In this document: positions 16,743 through 26,733 of the stretch, piece after piece
Numbering within the stretch: the first letter of the stretch is position 1
Layout: every line of letters starts with the position of its first letter
NCBI GenBank assembly: GCA_029008095.1
Contig: JAQXJB010000004.1
Location: 1 to 64,000, forward strand
Reading direction: 5' to 3'
Length of the DNA stretch: 64,000 bases
Origin: Clostridiales bacterium
Lineage (GTDB): Bacteria > Bacillota > Clostridia > Oscillospirales > Oscillospiraceae
Program-made: the position numbers and the translations under genes
Notes under the pieces: model-generated
Databases searched by the model: none
The model's input: only the letters and a program-made list of their open reading frames with translations
Told to the model about the DNA's origin: nothing

Positions 16743-18002
16743 ATGATAAAAACCGATATTTCCGCCCTGCTCCCCTTCATTCCCGAGGGCATTGAGCCCT
16801 GGCTGGAAAAAGCCGGGGAGGCCGCGTCCAGGCTGAAGGACGAAAAGGCATTCGCCGGCTGGCTGCATCTGCCCTCCGGCACATCCCGGGAGCTGCTGGA
16901 CGCGGTGAACGCCGCCGCCGCGAAGATACGCGGCGAATCCCAGATACTGCTGGTGATAGGCATAGGCGGCTCGTACCTCGGCGCCCGGGCGGCGCTGGAG
17001 CTGCTGCGCCCCACCTTCGGCAGAGACGGCGAACCCGAGGTCATCTTCGCGGGCAACAATCTTTCCGGGCAGTACGCCGCCGAACTGCTGGCCTACCTTG
17101 AGGACAAGGATTTTTCCATCAACGTCATCTCCAAGTCCGGCACCACCACCGAGCCCGCCGTGGCCTTCCGGATATTCTACCGCCTGCTCGAAAAGAAATA
17201 CGGTGAGGGCGCTCCCGGCCGGGTATACGCCACCACGGACGCGAACCGCGGCGCTCTGCGCATGATGGCGGAGAAGGCCGGCTTCACCCGCTTCGTCATT
17301 CCCGACGACGTGGGCGGGCGCTACTCCGTTCTCACTCCCGTCGGCCTGCTGCCCATCGCGGCGGCGGGCATAGACATAAACGCGATGATGGACGGCGCCA
17401 AGGCCGCCGAGGCGGAATATCTTCGCAATAGCGCCGACAACTCCGCACGGCTCTATGCCGCCGCCCGGCAGGCTCTTTACGCCAAGGGCAAAAAGGTGGA
17501 GACCCTCAGCTTCTGGGAGCCCCGCTTCCGCTTTCTGGGCGAATGGTGGAAGCAGCTCTTCGGCGAGAGCGAGGGCAAGGAGGGTCTCGGTATTTTCCCC
17601 GCCTCCCTTGAGCTCACCGCGGACCTCCACTCTATGGGTCAGTACATGCAGCAGGGCGAGCGCATGCTCTTTGAGACCATGCTCTACTCCGCTCCCTCCA
17701 AAACCGTCGCCATCCCCTTTGACGAGGCCAACTCCGACGGCCTGAACTACATTTCCGGTCGGGACATAGATTATGTAAATCGCACCGCTCTCGAAGCCAC
17801 CGCCAGGGCTCACGCGGACGGCGGCGTGCCCTGCATCCGGCTGGATATGCCTGCCGTCACCGCCGCCAGCGTAGGCAATCTTTTCTACTTCTTCGAGGTC
17901 TCCTGCGCTATTTCGGCCTACATTTCCGGGGTATACCCCTTTGACCAGCCGGGCGTGGAGGCATATAAGAAAAACATGTTCGCCATGCTGGGAAAAAAGT
18001 AA
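16743..18002 (+). CDS. pgi: Glucose-6-phosphate isomerase
   Basis: Interconverts glucose-6-phosphate and fructose-6-phosphate. At 419 aa it is of the short Gram-positive type. SIS-fold phosphate-binding segments VIGIGGSYLGARAALELL (about residue 63) and ISKSGTTTEPAVAFR (about 125), the DDVGGRYSVLTPVGLLP signature, and the C-terminal QPGVEAYKKNMF lysine motif are all present. The start has AAAGGTGAG upstream and a promoter of its own. It is not clustered with other glycolytic genes. Confidence 0.95.
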   Translation: MIKTDISALLPFIPEGIEPWLEKAGEAASRLKDEKAFAGWLHLPSGTSRELLDAVNAAAAKIRGESQILLVIGIGGSYLGARAALELLRPTFGRDGEPEVIFAGNNLSGQYAAELLAYLEDKDFSINVISKSGTTTEPAVAFRIFYRLLEKKYGEGAPGRVYATTDANRGALRMMAEKAGFTRFVIPDDVGGRYSVLTPVGLLPIAAAGIDINAMMDGAKAAEAEYLRNSADNSARLYAAARQALYAKGKKVETLSFWEPRFRFLGEWWKQLFGESEGKEGLGIFPASLELTADLHSMGQYMQQGERMLFETMLYSAPSKTVAIPFDEANSDGLNYISGRDIDYVNRTALEATARAHADGGVPCIRLDMPAVTAASVGNLFYFFEVSCAISAYISGVYPFDQPGVEAYKKNMFAMLGKK

Positions 18003-18033
18003 CGTTTTTGAATCAAAAATTCACAAATTGGTG

Positions 18034-18062
18034 TTGAAGTCAGAGCGAAAAAATGTTATCAT
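18034..18062 (+). promoter_or_regulatory. Promoter for the small P-loop gene
   Basis: TTGAAG, 17-bp spacer, TATCAT, giving a ~65-nt leader. Confidence 0.65.
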
Positions 18063-18133
18063 TAGCACATAAATAGGATTCCTTATTTCGGCGGAACCTT
18101 TCCGTCAATAAAATAAAAGGGAGAGTGAACCAC

Positions 18134-18538
18134 ATGGTCAAGGTTATCATGGGAATTAAAGGCTCCGGCAAGACGAAGCAGCTTATCGAGATGGTCAAGA
18201 CCGCTATCGAGGCTGAGTCCGGCGATGTCGTAGTTCTGGAAAAGGATCAGAAGCTCACTTATGACATTCCGTACAAGGCAAGACTTATCTTCGCCAACCA
18301 GTTCAGCTTTGGTTCCTTTGAGTTTTTGAAAGGATTTATCAGCGGACTTCACGCGGGCAACTATGACATTACCCACGTTTTTATAGACAGCCTTTATAAG
18401 ATGGTCGACAGCAAGGAAGGCGTTGAAGATTTTCTGGCATGGCTTGATAAATACAGCGAAGAGGCTAACATCAAGTTCACCATCACCATCAGCGCGGATA
18501 TCGCCGAGGCTACCGACGGCATCAAAAAGTTTTTCTGA
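18134..18538 (+). CDS. Small P-loop protein of unknown function
   Basis: Cytoplasmic protein of 134 aa with a perfect Walker A at its N-terminus (MGIKGSGKTKQLIEMV, residues 5-14) and hydrophobic strands VVVLEK and HVFIDSLYK that could carry Walker B (the Asp in FIDS). There is no recombinase, kinase or transport domain beyond the minimal P-loop core. ATG 18134 is chosen because GGGAG lies about 10 bp upstream and the GTG is too close to it. Similar short clostridial proteins are often labelled PilT-like, but no pilus genes are nearby and I would not transfer that function. Confidence 0.7.
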   Translation: MVKVIMGIKGSGKTKQLIEMVKTAIEAESGDVVVLEKDQKLTYDIPYKARLIFANQFSFGSFEFLKGFISGLHAGNYDITHVFIDSLYKMVDSKEGVEDFLAWLDKYSEEANIKFTITISADIAEATDGIKKFF

Positions 18539-18551
18539 TTCTCTACGCTTC

Positions 18552-18583
18552 AGCGGGACGGGTTTTCCCCGTCCCGCTTTTGA
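18552..18583 (+). terminator. Intrinsic terminator
   Basis: The stem AGCGGGACGGG/CCCGTCCCGCT with loop TTTTC is followed by TTTTGATAT, after the small P-loop gene. Confidence 0.85.
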
Positions 18584-18661
18584 TATCAGTTTGAATTTCC
18601 TTAAACCCCACAAGGCAGCTCCGCTGCTTAGCTTCAATACTATTTCAAGGAATGATGTGAA

Positions 18662-19675
18662 ATGAAAAAACTGCTTGACAGCGTTATCGCCCTTCTTGAA
18701 GGCGGCTCGGACGCAGTTCTCGTAAGTGTCATAGGCTCCACCGGCTCCACGCCCCGCGGCGCCGGCGCCAAGATGCTCGTTCGCCCCGACGGCAGCTCTA
18801 TCGGCACCATCGGCGGCGGCAGGGTGGAATATGAGGCGCAGAAGCACGCGGCTGCTATCTACGCCGACCGCCGCTCAGGCACCGTGGGCTACAATCTCGC
18901 CCCCAACGACGTTGCAGACCTGGGTATGATATGCGGCGGCAAGGTGACGGTATACTTCCAATACATCGCCGCCGGGGACGAAAACGCCCTGGCTCTGCTG
19001 CGCTATCTCCGTACCGCTCTGGAAGGCACCGAGAGCGTATGGCTGGTGCGCAAGCTTAAGGACAACGACGTTATCGACATGGGTCTTTATACTCAGGGCC
19101 GCCTGCTCTTTTCCTCCACCATTGACGTGGACGCCATCCGGCCTATGCTCAAGAGCCGCACCATGATAAGCGAGGACTATCATGTTGAGCCCATAGTCAC
19201 CGAGGGCACCGTCTATGTATTCGGCGGCGGTCATGTTTCCCAGCAGCTTGTGCCTGTTCTTAGCAAGGTAGGCTTCCGCGTGGTCGTTTTCGAGGACAGG
19301 CCCGAATTCTCCACCCCTGAGCTTTTCCCCACCGCGGCGGAGATCATACGCGGCGATTTCAAGGACATCAAGGGCAGCGGAGTGGAACTTACCAGCCGCG
19401 ACTATGTTGTTGTAATGACCCGCGGCCACCAGAACGACTATGAGGTTCTCGCCCAGGCACTTCCCACCGGCGTGCCCTATGTTGGCTGCATCGGAAGCAG
19501 CCGCAAGGTGGCCACCACTACCGAGAGGCTGCTGGCGGCAGGCGTTTCCCGCGAGATGCTCGCACACTTGTATAGTCCCATCGGTCTCTCCATAAAGGCC
19601 GAGACCCCCGAGGAGATCGCAATAAGCGTCACCGCCCAGCTCATACTCCATCGGGCGGAGCGCGGCGGCAACTGA
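18662..19675 (+). CDS. XdhC/CoxI-family molybdenum-enzyme accessory protein
   Basis: Family proteins bind and modify molybdenum cofactor before insertion into xanthine-dehydrogenase-type enzymes. The protein has 337 aa: an N-terminal XdhC/CoxI domain (SVIGSTGSTPRGAGAKMLV, TIGGGRVE, CGGKVTVYFQ) and a C-terminal Rossmann domain (VYVFGGGHVSQQLVPVLSKVGFRVVVFEDR, DYVVVMTRGHQNDYE, YVGCIGSSRKVATT). No molybdoenzyme gene is adjacent, so its client must be elsewhere. The gene is 116 bp before the MATE gene on the same strand, with only a 30-codon ORF between. Confidence 0.88.
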   Translation: MKKLLDSVIALLEGGSDAVLVSVIGSTGSTPRGAGAKMLVRPDGSSIGTIGGGRVEYEAQKHAAAIYADRRSGTVGYNLAPNDVADLGMICGGKVTVYFQYIAAGDENALALLRYLRTALEGTESVWLVRKLKDNDVIDMGLYTQGRLLFSSTIDVDAIRPMLKSRTMISEDYHVEPIVTEGTVYVFGGGHVSQQLVPVLSKVGFRVVVFEDRPEFSTPELFPTAAEIIRGDFKDIKGSGVELTSRDYVVVMTRGHQNDYEVLAQALPTGVPYVGCIGSSRKVATTTERLLAAGVSREMLAHLYSPIGLSIKAETPEEIAISVTAQLILHRAERGGN

Positions 19676-19699
19676 GCCCTGACGGAAGGAGTATAAACA

Positions 19700-19792
19700 A
19701 TGTCATTGGATGAAACACTCACAGATACCGTGTGCTCCGCCACGGAGCTGCCCCACCGGCTTAACGCGGACGCGGAAGACTCCGGATATTGA
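19700..19792 (+). CDS. Possible 30-codon ORF coupled to the MATE gene
   Basis: ATG with GGAAGGAG 8 bp upstream opens a 30-codon frame whose TGA overlaps the MATE start codon (TGATG). The predicted peptide (MSLDETLTDTVCSATELPHR...) is acidic and resembles nothing I know. It was too short for the ORF track. It may be a translational-coupling leader, a true small protein or a gene remnant. Confidence 0.45.
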   Translation: MSLDETLTDTVCSATELPHRLNADAEDSGY

Positions 19793-21150
19793 TGAAAACT
19801 GAATTTTTCACCCGGGATAAGGCCTTTTACCGCACATTTTTCCCGCTGCTTGCGGTGATAACCCTCCAGCAGTTGGCGGCTCTGGCCGTAAACCTGGTTG
19901 ACAACATAATGCTCGGGCGCTACACCGAGCTGGCTCTTTCCGGCGCGACGCTGGTGAACCAGATACAGTTCATCATGCAGCAGCTTGTGGCAGGCATAGG
20001 TATGGGAGTTTCCGTTCTGGGCAGCCAATACTGGGGCAAAAATGACATTCCCCCCATCCGCCGCATCACCTCCGTGGGCTTGAAGTTCGCTCTGGCGGCT
20101 GGACTTGCCTTTTTGCTGCTTACCAGCCTTGCTCCGAAATTCATGCTGGGTCTTTTCACCAACGATGCGGCCGTTATCGCGGAGGGCATGCGCTATCTGG
20201 AGATAATGCGCTGGACCTACGTTATATTCGCTGTCTCCAACGTGCTCATGTACTCCCTCCAGAGCGTTGAGACCGCTTTTATCGGCACGGTAATGTCCAT
20301 CTCCACCATCATGATCAACATGTGCCTCAACTACTGCTTCATCTTCGGCAACCTCGGCGCACCGGAGCTGGGTATCGTAGGCGCGGCCATAGCCACGCTC
20401 ACAAGCCGCTGCGTGGAGCTGGCAATAATCCTGATTTACATCTTCTTCATCGATAAGAAGCTGAATTTCAGGCCCCGCCACCTTATCAACCTTGACTTCG
20501 CCTATCTGAAGGACTTTGTAAAGGCGGCTCTGCCCGTTATGGTCTCGGGCGGTCTCTGGGGCGTTGCTCAGGGCGCTCAGACGGCCATTCTCGGTCATAT
20601 GAACGCCACGGTCATAGCGGCCAACAGCATAGCCTCGGTCATCTTCCAGATATTCGTGGTAGTGGGAATGTCCAGCGCCAACGCGTCCTCTGTGACTATG
20701 GGCAAAACCGTTGGAGAGGGACGCTTCGACAAGGTGCGGCCCTATTCCCGCACTTTGCAGCTCATATTTGTGATCATCGGTGCTGTATCCGCCCTTGCCA
20801 TGTTCCTATGCCGAGGTGCAATAGTTTCCCTCTACGCGGTCTCCGGCGAGGCCAAAGAGCTGGCAAAAAGCTTCCTCGCGGTTCTGAGCGTCGCCACCCT
20901 GGGCTCCTGCTATGAGTTCCCCGTGGAGGGCGGCATCATCGCAGGCGGCGGAGATCCCAAATATCAGGCCATAGTGGACACCCTTTTCATGTGGCTGTTC
21001 ACTATACCTTCGGCGGCTGTAAGCGCCTTCGTTTTCAAAGCGTCCCCGGTGGTCGTGTTCTGTTTTCTCAAGGCCGATCAGCTTTTGAAGTGCATTCCCA
21101 ATGGCATCGTATGCAACCGCTATAAATGGGTCAAACGGCTTACAAGATAA
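19792..21150 (+). CDS. MATE-family efflux transporter
   Basis: Twelve-segment Na+- or H+-driven multidrug/toxin exporter of 452 aa. Repeated MATE halves are visible: the first starts FFPLLAVITLQQLAALAVNLVDNIMLG, and the second resumes near ALPVMVSGGLWGVAQGAQTAILGHM. The ATG at 19792 overlaps the stop of the preceding 30-codon ORF; the TTG of the ORF track is one codon earlier. It lacks a ribosome site of its own, which suggests coupled translation. The substrate is not predictable. Confidence 0.88.
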   Translation: MKTEFFTRDKAFYRTFFPLLAVITLQQLAALAVNLVDNIMLGRYTELALSGATLVNQIQFIMQQLVAGIGMGVSVLGSQYWGKNDIPPIRRITSVGLKFALAAGLAFLLLTSLAPKFMLGLFTNDAAVIAEGMRYLEIMRWTYVIFAVSNVLMYSLQSVETAFIGTVMSISTIMINMCLNYCFIFGNLGAPELGIVGAAIATLTSRCVELAIILIYIFFIDKKLNFRPRHLINLDFAYLKDFVKAALPVMVSGGLWGVAQGAQTAILGHMNATVIAANSIASVIFQIFVVVGMSSANASSVTMGKTVGEGRFDKVRPYSRTLQLIFVIIGAVSALAMFLCRGAIVSLYAVSGEAKELAKSFLAVLSVATLGSCYEFPVEGGIIAGGGDPKYQAIVDTLFMWLFTIPSAAVSAFVFKASPVVVFCFLKADQLLKCIPNGIVCNRYKWVKRLTR

Positions 21151-21156
21151 AAATTT

Positions 21157-21195
21157 ACGGCAGCAATGCGCTCGCATTGCTGCCGTTGTTTTTTT
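21157..21195 (+). terminator. Intrinsic terminator after the MATE gene
   Basis: The 13-bp stem ACGGCAGCAATGC/GCATTGCTGCCGT with loop GCTC is followed by TGTTTTTTT. Confidence 0.93.
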
Positions 21196-21198
21196 GCA

Positions 21199-22041
21199 TT
21201 ACACCAGCTTATTTTTCAGGGTGCAGATACCGTCTATGCTCAGCTCCAGCTCATCGCCGGGTTTGAGCCAGACGCGGCTGCCCTTCTTATGGCCGAGGAT
21301 GACGCCGGCGGGCGTGCCGGTATAGATGAGGTCGCCGGGGTCAAGGGTGAAGTAGCGCGAACAGTAGCTCACTATCTGAGCACAGTTAAAAATCATATCG
21401 TTTGTATTTCCGTTCTGAACAAGCTCGCCGTTCAGGCGGCAGCGGATAGCGTGGGACCCGTTGGGGTCAAAGCTGTCGGCGGTTACGATGAACGGACCTG
21501 CGGGCGAGAAATCCGGCAGGCTTTTGCCGATAAGCCACTGATTGGAGACGAACTGGCTGTCCCGGGCGCTCAGATCGTTGCCGACGGTGTAGCCGAAAAC
21601 ATAGTCCATTGCCTCCTCCTCGCTGACGTTCCAGGCATGGCGGCCGATCACAATAACCAGCTCAGTCTCATAGTCAAAGCAGCGCAGCCAGGAGGGCAGC
21701 GACACCTCAGTTCCGTCGGGGCAGAGCTGGTCATTGAACTTGCTGAAAATCACAGGCTGGGCGGGTGCGGTGCCGCCGGTCTCCTCGGCATGGCTCTTAT
21801 AGTTCAGACCCACGCAAGCCAGCTTATTGGGAACGGTCACATTGGCAAAGCGGGGATTTTCCACCACCGGCAGACTCTCGTCGGCACAGATGGACGCGAT
21901 GAGCGGCAGGGCGGTATAGGCGTTTGCGATAACGCTGTTCATATCCGAGCTGACGCCCGCCGCGGTTATATCCACTATACCGCGAGCGGTCTCGGCGCCG
22001 ATATGGACTTCCTCTCCAAGATAAAAATTACATAGCTTCAT
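21199..22041 (-). CDS. Fumarylacetoacetate-hydrolase-family protein
   Basis: Soluble FAH-fold enzyme of 280 aa (hydrolysis or decarboxylation of acylpyruvate/diketo acids). The core motif is KLACVGLNYKSHAEE, followed by metal-binding residues in FDYETELVIVIG and GYTVGNDLSARD, then SPAGPFIV and the C-terminal YTGTPAGVILGHKKG, DELELSIDGI. The start ATG is fixed by GGAGGA 8 bp upstream; the ORF track's longer version translates the inverted-repeat element. It is the last gene of the eutH-like, permease, FAH run on the minus strand, and may act on the imported acid. Confidence 0.9.
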   Translation of the reverse strand: MKLCNFYLGEEVHIGAETARGIVDITAAGVSSDMNSVIANAYTALPLIASICADESLPVVENPRFANVTVPNKLACVGLNYKSHAEETGGTAPAQPVIFSKFNDQLCPDGTEVSLPSWLRCFDYETELVIVIGRHAWNVSEEEAMDYVFGYTVGNDLSARDSQFVSNQWLIGKSLPDFSPAGPFIVTADSFDPNGSHAIRCRLNGELVQNGNTNDMIFNCAQIVSYCSRYFTLDPGDLIYTGTPAGVILGHKKGSRVWLKPGDELELSIDGICTLKNKLV

Positions 22042-22055
22042 AAGTTTTCCTCCTA

Positions 22056-22207
22056 TAAGGCATCGGGAATCGAACCCGTGCCGGTTTTTTCGGGCGGATT
22101 TTTGTCGCGGCGGACGCCGCCTTGCTGACGCAAGGCAAGGACAACAAGGCAAAAAGCGCCGAACAGAGCCGCCGGAATGCGGCACGGATTCGACTCCCGA
22201 TGCCTTA
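22056..22207 (-). repeat. 152-bp element with 28-bp inverted-repeat arms resembling a tRNA T-arm
   Basis: The arms 22056-22083 and 22180-22207 match at 26 of 28 positions as an inverted repeat. Read as minus-strand RNA, both differences become G-U pairs, so the mRNA can form a continuous 28-bp stem. The 3' arm contains CGGGTTCGATTCCCG, like a tRNA T-arm, and could alternatively fold alone (GGCACGGG/CCCGATGCC). The interior holds CCTTGC-GTCA-GCAAGG and GGCGGCGTCCGCCG hairpins. It begins in the stop codon of the permease gene and ends 2 bp before the SD of the FAH gene. Confidence 0.8.
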
Positions 22208-23314
22208 AATGAAGAACAGATATGCCGCAGCCAGCAAAACCGCCAGCAGGGCAAAATTCACTGCAAAGAATATTTTGAAAAACGCGCCCCTGTCCGGGTT
22301 TTCGCAGGCGCAGTACTGTTTATAGGAAATGAGGCTGGCCAGCGACGCCACGGGCGTTCCGAGGCCGCCGATATTCACGCCCAGCAGCAGCTCTTTGGCG
22401 TTCTCGGTGAAGGGAGCAAGCATCACCGCCGCGGGCACATTGCTAATCACCTGGCTGGCAAGGGCGCTCACCGCCACCTCACGTCCCGCAAGGACGGCGG
22501 AAACCGCCCGCCGCACCGCCTCCACCGATGACACGTTCCCGACAAAAACAAAGAAGCAGACAAAGGTGAGCAGCAGGAAATAGTCCACACGCAGGAGTAC
22601 GCGCCGGTTATATACAAGCACGATGAGAAGGACTACGGCAAAGCAGATATGGGAGCTGATAAGCTTCAGCACCGTGAGCACACATATCAGGAAAAGCGCG
22701 GCGTATACAGCCGTATCCCGGATATTGACCGCCGCTTTTTCCCTCCGCTCCGGCTTTTCCAGCTCACCGTACCGGAACAGTGCGGCAGCAGCGCCCGTGA
22801 TGACAAGGCAGAAGGCGGCGAATGGCAGAATGATGGAGAAAAATTCCCCGGCGCTCAGTGCGTAATGGGAATAAAGTAAGAGGTTCTGAGGATTGCCGAT
22901 GGGCGTGGCCATACTGCCGAGATTGGCTGCAGCGGTCTCCATGACCACGGTAAGCGCGAGACGGCGCTTATCCGCCGAGCCAAACACGGCTATGGTCAGA
23001 GGAACAAAGGTGATGAGTGCCACATCGTTGGTGATAAGCATGGACGCGAAAAAGCAGAGAGCCACCATTGCCAGCGCCAGCAGTTTGGCGCTCTTCGCAC
23101 GGGCTATCAGTGTTTCCGCCAGCCTGTCCATCACTCCCGCGCTGCGGAGTCCCGCCACGGCGCACATAAGGCAGAAAAGCAGCTCCAGAGTGGAAATGTC
23201 GATGTAGTTTATGTAGCCGGGATACGGCGGGCAGAGGATCATGGATGCCAGCGCCAGCACAAGGGCGGCGGAGAAAACAGTCTCCTTCTTCAAAAAAGCC
23301 TTTATTCCGGTCAC
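22205..23314 (-). CDS. SLC13/ArsB-like anion permease
   Basis: Polytopic carrier of the ion-transporter superfamily, 369 aa, with about 10 membrane segments. Two family signatures are present: SMLITNDVALITFVPL (about residues 91-106) and ANLGSMATPIGNPQNLLLY (about 130-148), repeated in the second half as SNVPAAVMLAPF and GVNIGGLGTPVASL. Members carry citrate, dicarboxylates, arsenite or sodium; the substrate is unassigned. It starts with GTG, 2 bp after the eutH-like stop, so it is co-transcribed and probably coupled. At 369 aa it is shorter than typical SLC13 members. Confidence 0.83.
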   Translation of the reverse strand: MTGIKAFLKKETVFSAALVLALASMILCPPYPGYINYIDISTLELLFCLMCAVAGLRSAGVMDRLAETLIARAKSAKLLALAMVALCFFASMLITNDVALITFVPLTIAVFGSADKRRLALTVVMETAAANLGSMATPIGNPQNLLLYSHYALSAGEFFSIILPFAAFCLVITGAAAALFRYGELEKPERREKAAVNIRDTAVYAALFLICVLTVLKLISSHICFAVVLLIVLVYNRRVLLRVDYFLLLTFVCFFVFVGNVSSVEAVRRAVSAVLAGREVAVSALASQVISNVPAAVMLAPFTENAKELLLGVNIGGLGTPVASLASLISYKQYCACENPDRGAFFKIFFAVNFALLAVLLAAAYLFFI

Positions 23315-23316
23315 TT

Positions 23317-24429
23317 TTATTCCTCCACAGCAGCGGCTGCGCGTTCCTTTTTCAGAAAAAGCTTTTCAGCGAAGAAATTGCCGAGAATCAGGGCAAAGAT
23401 AGCGGCGGTTATCTTGCCGACGAACATGGGCAGTATCATCTCCTGACATGTGGCGGCAGTGAAGCCCAGGTGGCCTCCGATGATATTGGAAACGGTGGAG
23501 GTGCAGCAGGCAAGCAGCACCTTGCCCTTGGTATCCATGCGGTCATAGCGGTTGAATACAGGGGCTACGATGGCCAGCGCGATGGTCATGCCCAGCATGG
23601 ACTCCTCGTTTATACCTATCTTGCGGCTGGCCGCGGCGATCGGCTTGCGGCAAACGCGGCGGAAAACATGGAGGAAGGGCAGAGAGCCGGCAACGATAAC
23701 GATTATCTTGGCGACGAGAGCGGCAGCCTCTGAAAGAGGTTTTATGCCCTTTATCATAGTGATGCCCGTGGTGGCCTGAACGCCCGCGCTGACTATGCCC
23801 AGCGCGATGACCGCCGACACTATTTTGGCAAAGCCGAGGAATATTTTTATGGTTACGTTGGGCGCGAGAGCCAAGCCCACAATGATAAGAGCCGCCACTA
23901 CGATAACCGGCACAAGGTTCACAAGAATGAGCTTTATGGGCAGACCGCAGGCCAGACCGCCGAAGAAGCTGCCCACAGGCGCTCCCGCAAGACCGCACAT
24001 GGTGCCGATGGCGAAATATCTCCTGTCCTCCTTGTTGATAACGGAGATAGCCATCGGTATGGCGAAGGATATGGCCGCGCCGATAAGAGTGGATACCACG
24101 ACGCCTGCATAGCGGGCAACCGCCGGATCATCTCCCAGCTCCGTTGCCATCGCGTAGCCACCCGCGTCTATGGTGAAGAAGGTCGGACCAAACATGGCGG
24201 GGTCAGCGCCAATAGCCCGGTACACCTTGCTCACGGTGGGACCGACAACGTCCGCCACCACAGGGGAAATGCAGTAAAGGCCCATGATGATAAGGGCGAC
24301 TGTACCCATCATAGAAAAGGCCCTTTCATATTCCGCGCCAAGGCCGAATTTATTGCCGATGAAGCGGTCTATCGCGCCCAGCACGAAGAACACCGCGAAC
24401 AGGCCGGTAACTATCTGGCTGAATAGCAT
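23317..24429 (-). CDS. EutH-like (ethanolamine permease family) transporter
   Basis: Integral membrane protein of 370 aa resembling EutH throughout: an N-terminal VLGAIDRFIGNKFGLGAEYERAFSMMGTVAL, VVADVVGPTVSKVYRAIGADPAMF, IDAGGYAMATELG, INKEDRRYFAIGTMCGLAGAPVG, and a C-terminal DTKGKVLLACCTSTVSNIIGGHLGF. EutH facilitates ethanolamine entry at low pH in enterics. No other eut genes or microcompartment genes occur in the window, so a different amine or acid is possible. It is first in a three-gene minus-strand unit, with its own promoter and an adjoining palindrome. Confidence 0.82.
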   Translation of the reverse strand: MLFSQIVTGLFAVFFVLGAIDRFIGNKFGLGAEYERAFSMMGTVALIIMGLYCISPVVADVVGPTVSKVYRAIGADPAMFGPTFFTIDAGGYAMATELGDDPAVARYAGVVVSTLIGAAISFAIPMAISVINKEDRRYFAIGTMCGLAGAPVGSFFGGLACGLPIKLILVNLVPVIVVAALIIVGLALAPNVTIKIFLGFAKIVSAVIALGIVSAGVQATTGITMIKGIKPLSEAAALVAKIIVIVAGSLPFLHVFRRVCRKPIAAASRKIGINEESMLGMTIALAIVAPVFNRYDRMDTKGKVLLACCTSTVSNIIGGHLGFTAATCQEMILPMFVGKITAAIFALILGNFFAEKLFLKKERAAAAVEE

Positions 24430-24462
24430 ATCCTTATCCTCCGAATATACATATAATTCATT

Positions 24463-24491
24463 ATTTTAATACTGCACCGTGGATTTCACAA
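24463..24491 (-). promoter_or_regulatory. Promoter of the eutH-like operon
   Basis: Minus-strand TTGTGA, 17-bp spacer, TAAAAT, about 35 bp before the eutH-like ATG. Confidence 0.6.
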
Positions 24492-24493
24492 TA

Positions 24494-24515
24494 GGCAAAT
24501 GCGTCAGTATTTGCC
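24494..24515. promoter_or_regulatory. Palindrome adjoining the eutH-like promoter
   Basis: GGCAAAT-GCGTCAGT-ATTTGCC (7-bp arms, 8-bp centre) begins 2 bp upstream of the minus-strand -35 hexamer, a position typical of an activator or repressor site. No known regulator consensus is recognised. Confidence 0.5.
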
Positions 24516-24633
24516 GCGCAAAGAGTCTTAATTTTCAATTTTCTGACTATTATAGGGATATCTGCCCACCGCCGGTAAACACCGAAACCTGAAACTTTTA
24601 CACTTTATTCACAGTATTATTCCACATTCTGCA

Positions 24634-24662
24634 TTGACTGAAATTGAAATGTGTGCTACCCT
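24634..24662 (+). promoter_or_regulatory. Probable ftsH promoter
   Basis: TTGACT, 17-bp spacer, TACCCT, about 50 bp before the TTG start. The rest of the 282-bp gap between the eutH-like gene and ftsH shows only the palindrome listed above. Confidence 0.5.
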
Positions 24663-24711
24663 TGCTTAAAAACAAGTGGGTGTCTGCCCGCTCATCGAGG
24701 AGGTCTGTCTG

Positions 24712-26610
<1,899 letters not shown>

Positions 26611-26685
26611 AACACCGTATCGCTGCTATGCAGCAGGCAAGAGAAGCAAGCAAAACAAACAAACGGGCTTAAAAAGCCCGCAAAG

Positions 26686-26730
26686 AAGCTCACCCCGCGT
26701 ATTGCTGCGCAGGGTGAGCTTTTTTATTTT
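26686..26730. terminator. Terminator shared by ftsH and the convergent MFS gene
   Basis: The stem AAGCTCACCC/GGGTGAGCTT is followed by TTTTATTTTG on the plus strand. A smaller CGGGCTT/AAGCCCG hairpin lies just upstream (about 26664-26680). Confidence 0.85.
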
Positions 26731-26733
26731 GTA

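Noticed and set aside
22056-22083. tRNA gene suggested by the GGGTTCGATTCCC T-arm
   Set aside because: No D-arm or anticodon arm at tRNA spacing; the matching 5' arm is 152 nt away and itself an inverted copy.
22042-22254. Longer start for the FAH-family gene as in the ORF track
   Set aside because: The extension runs through the inverted-repeat element and the permease end; GGAGGA before ATG 22041 fixes the start.
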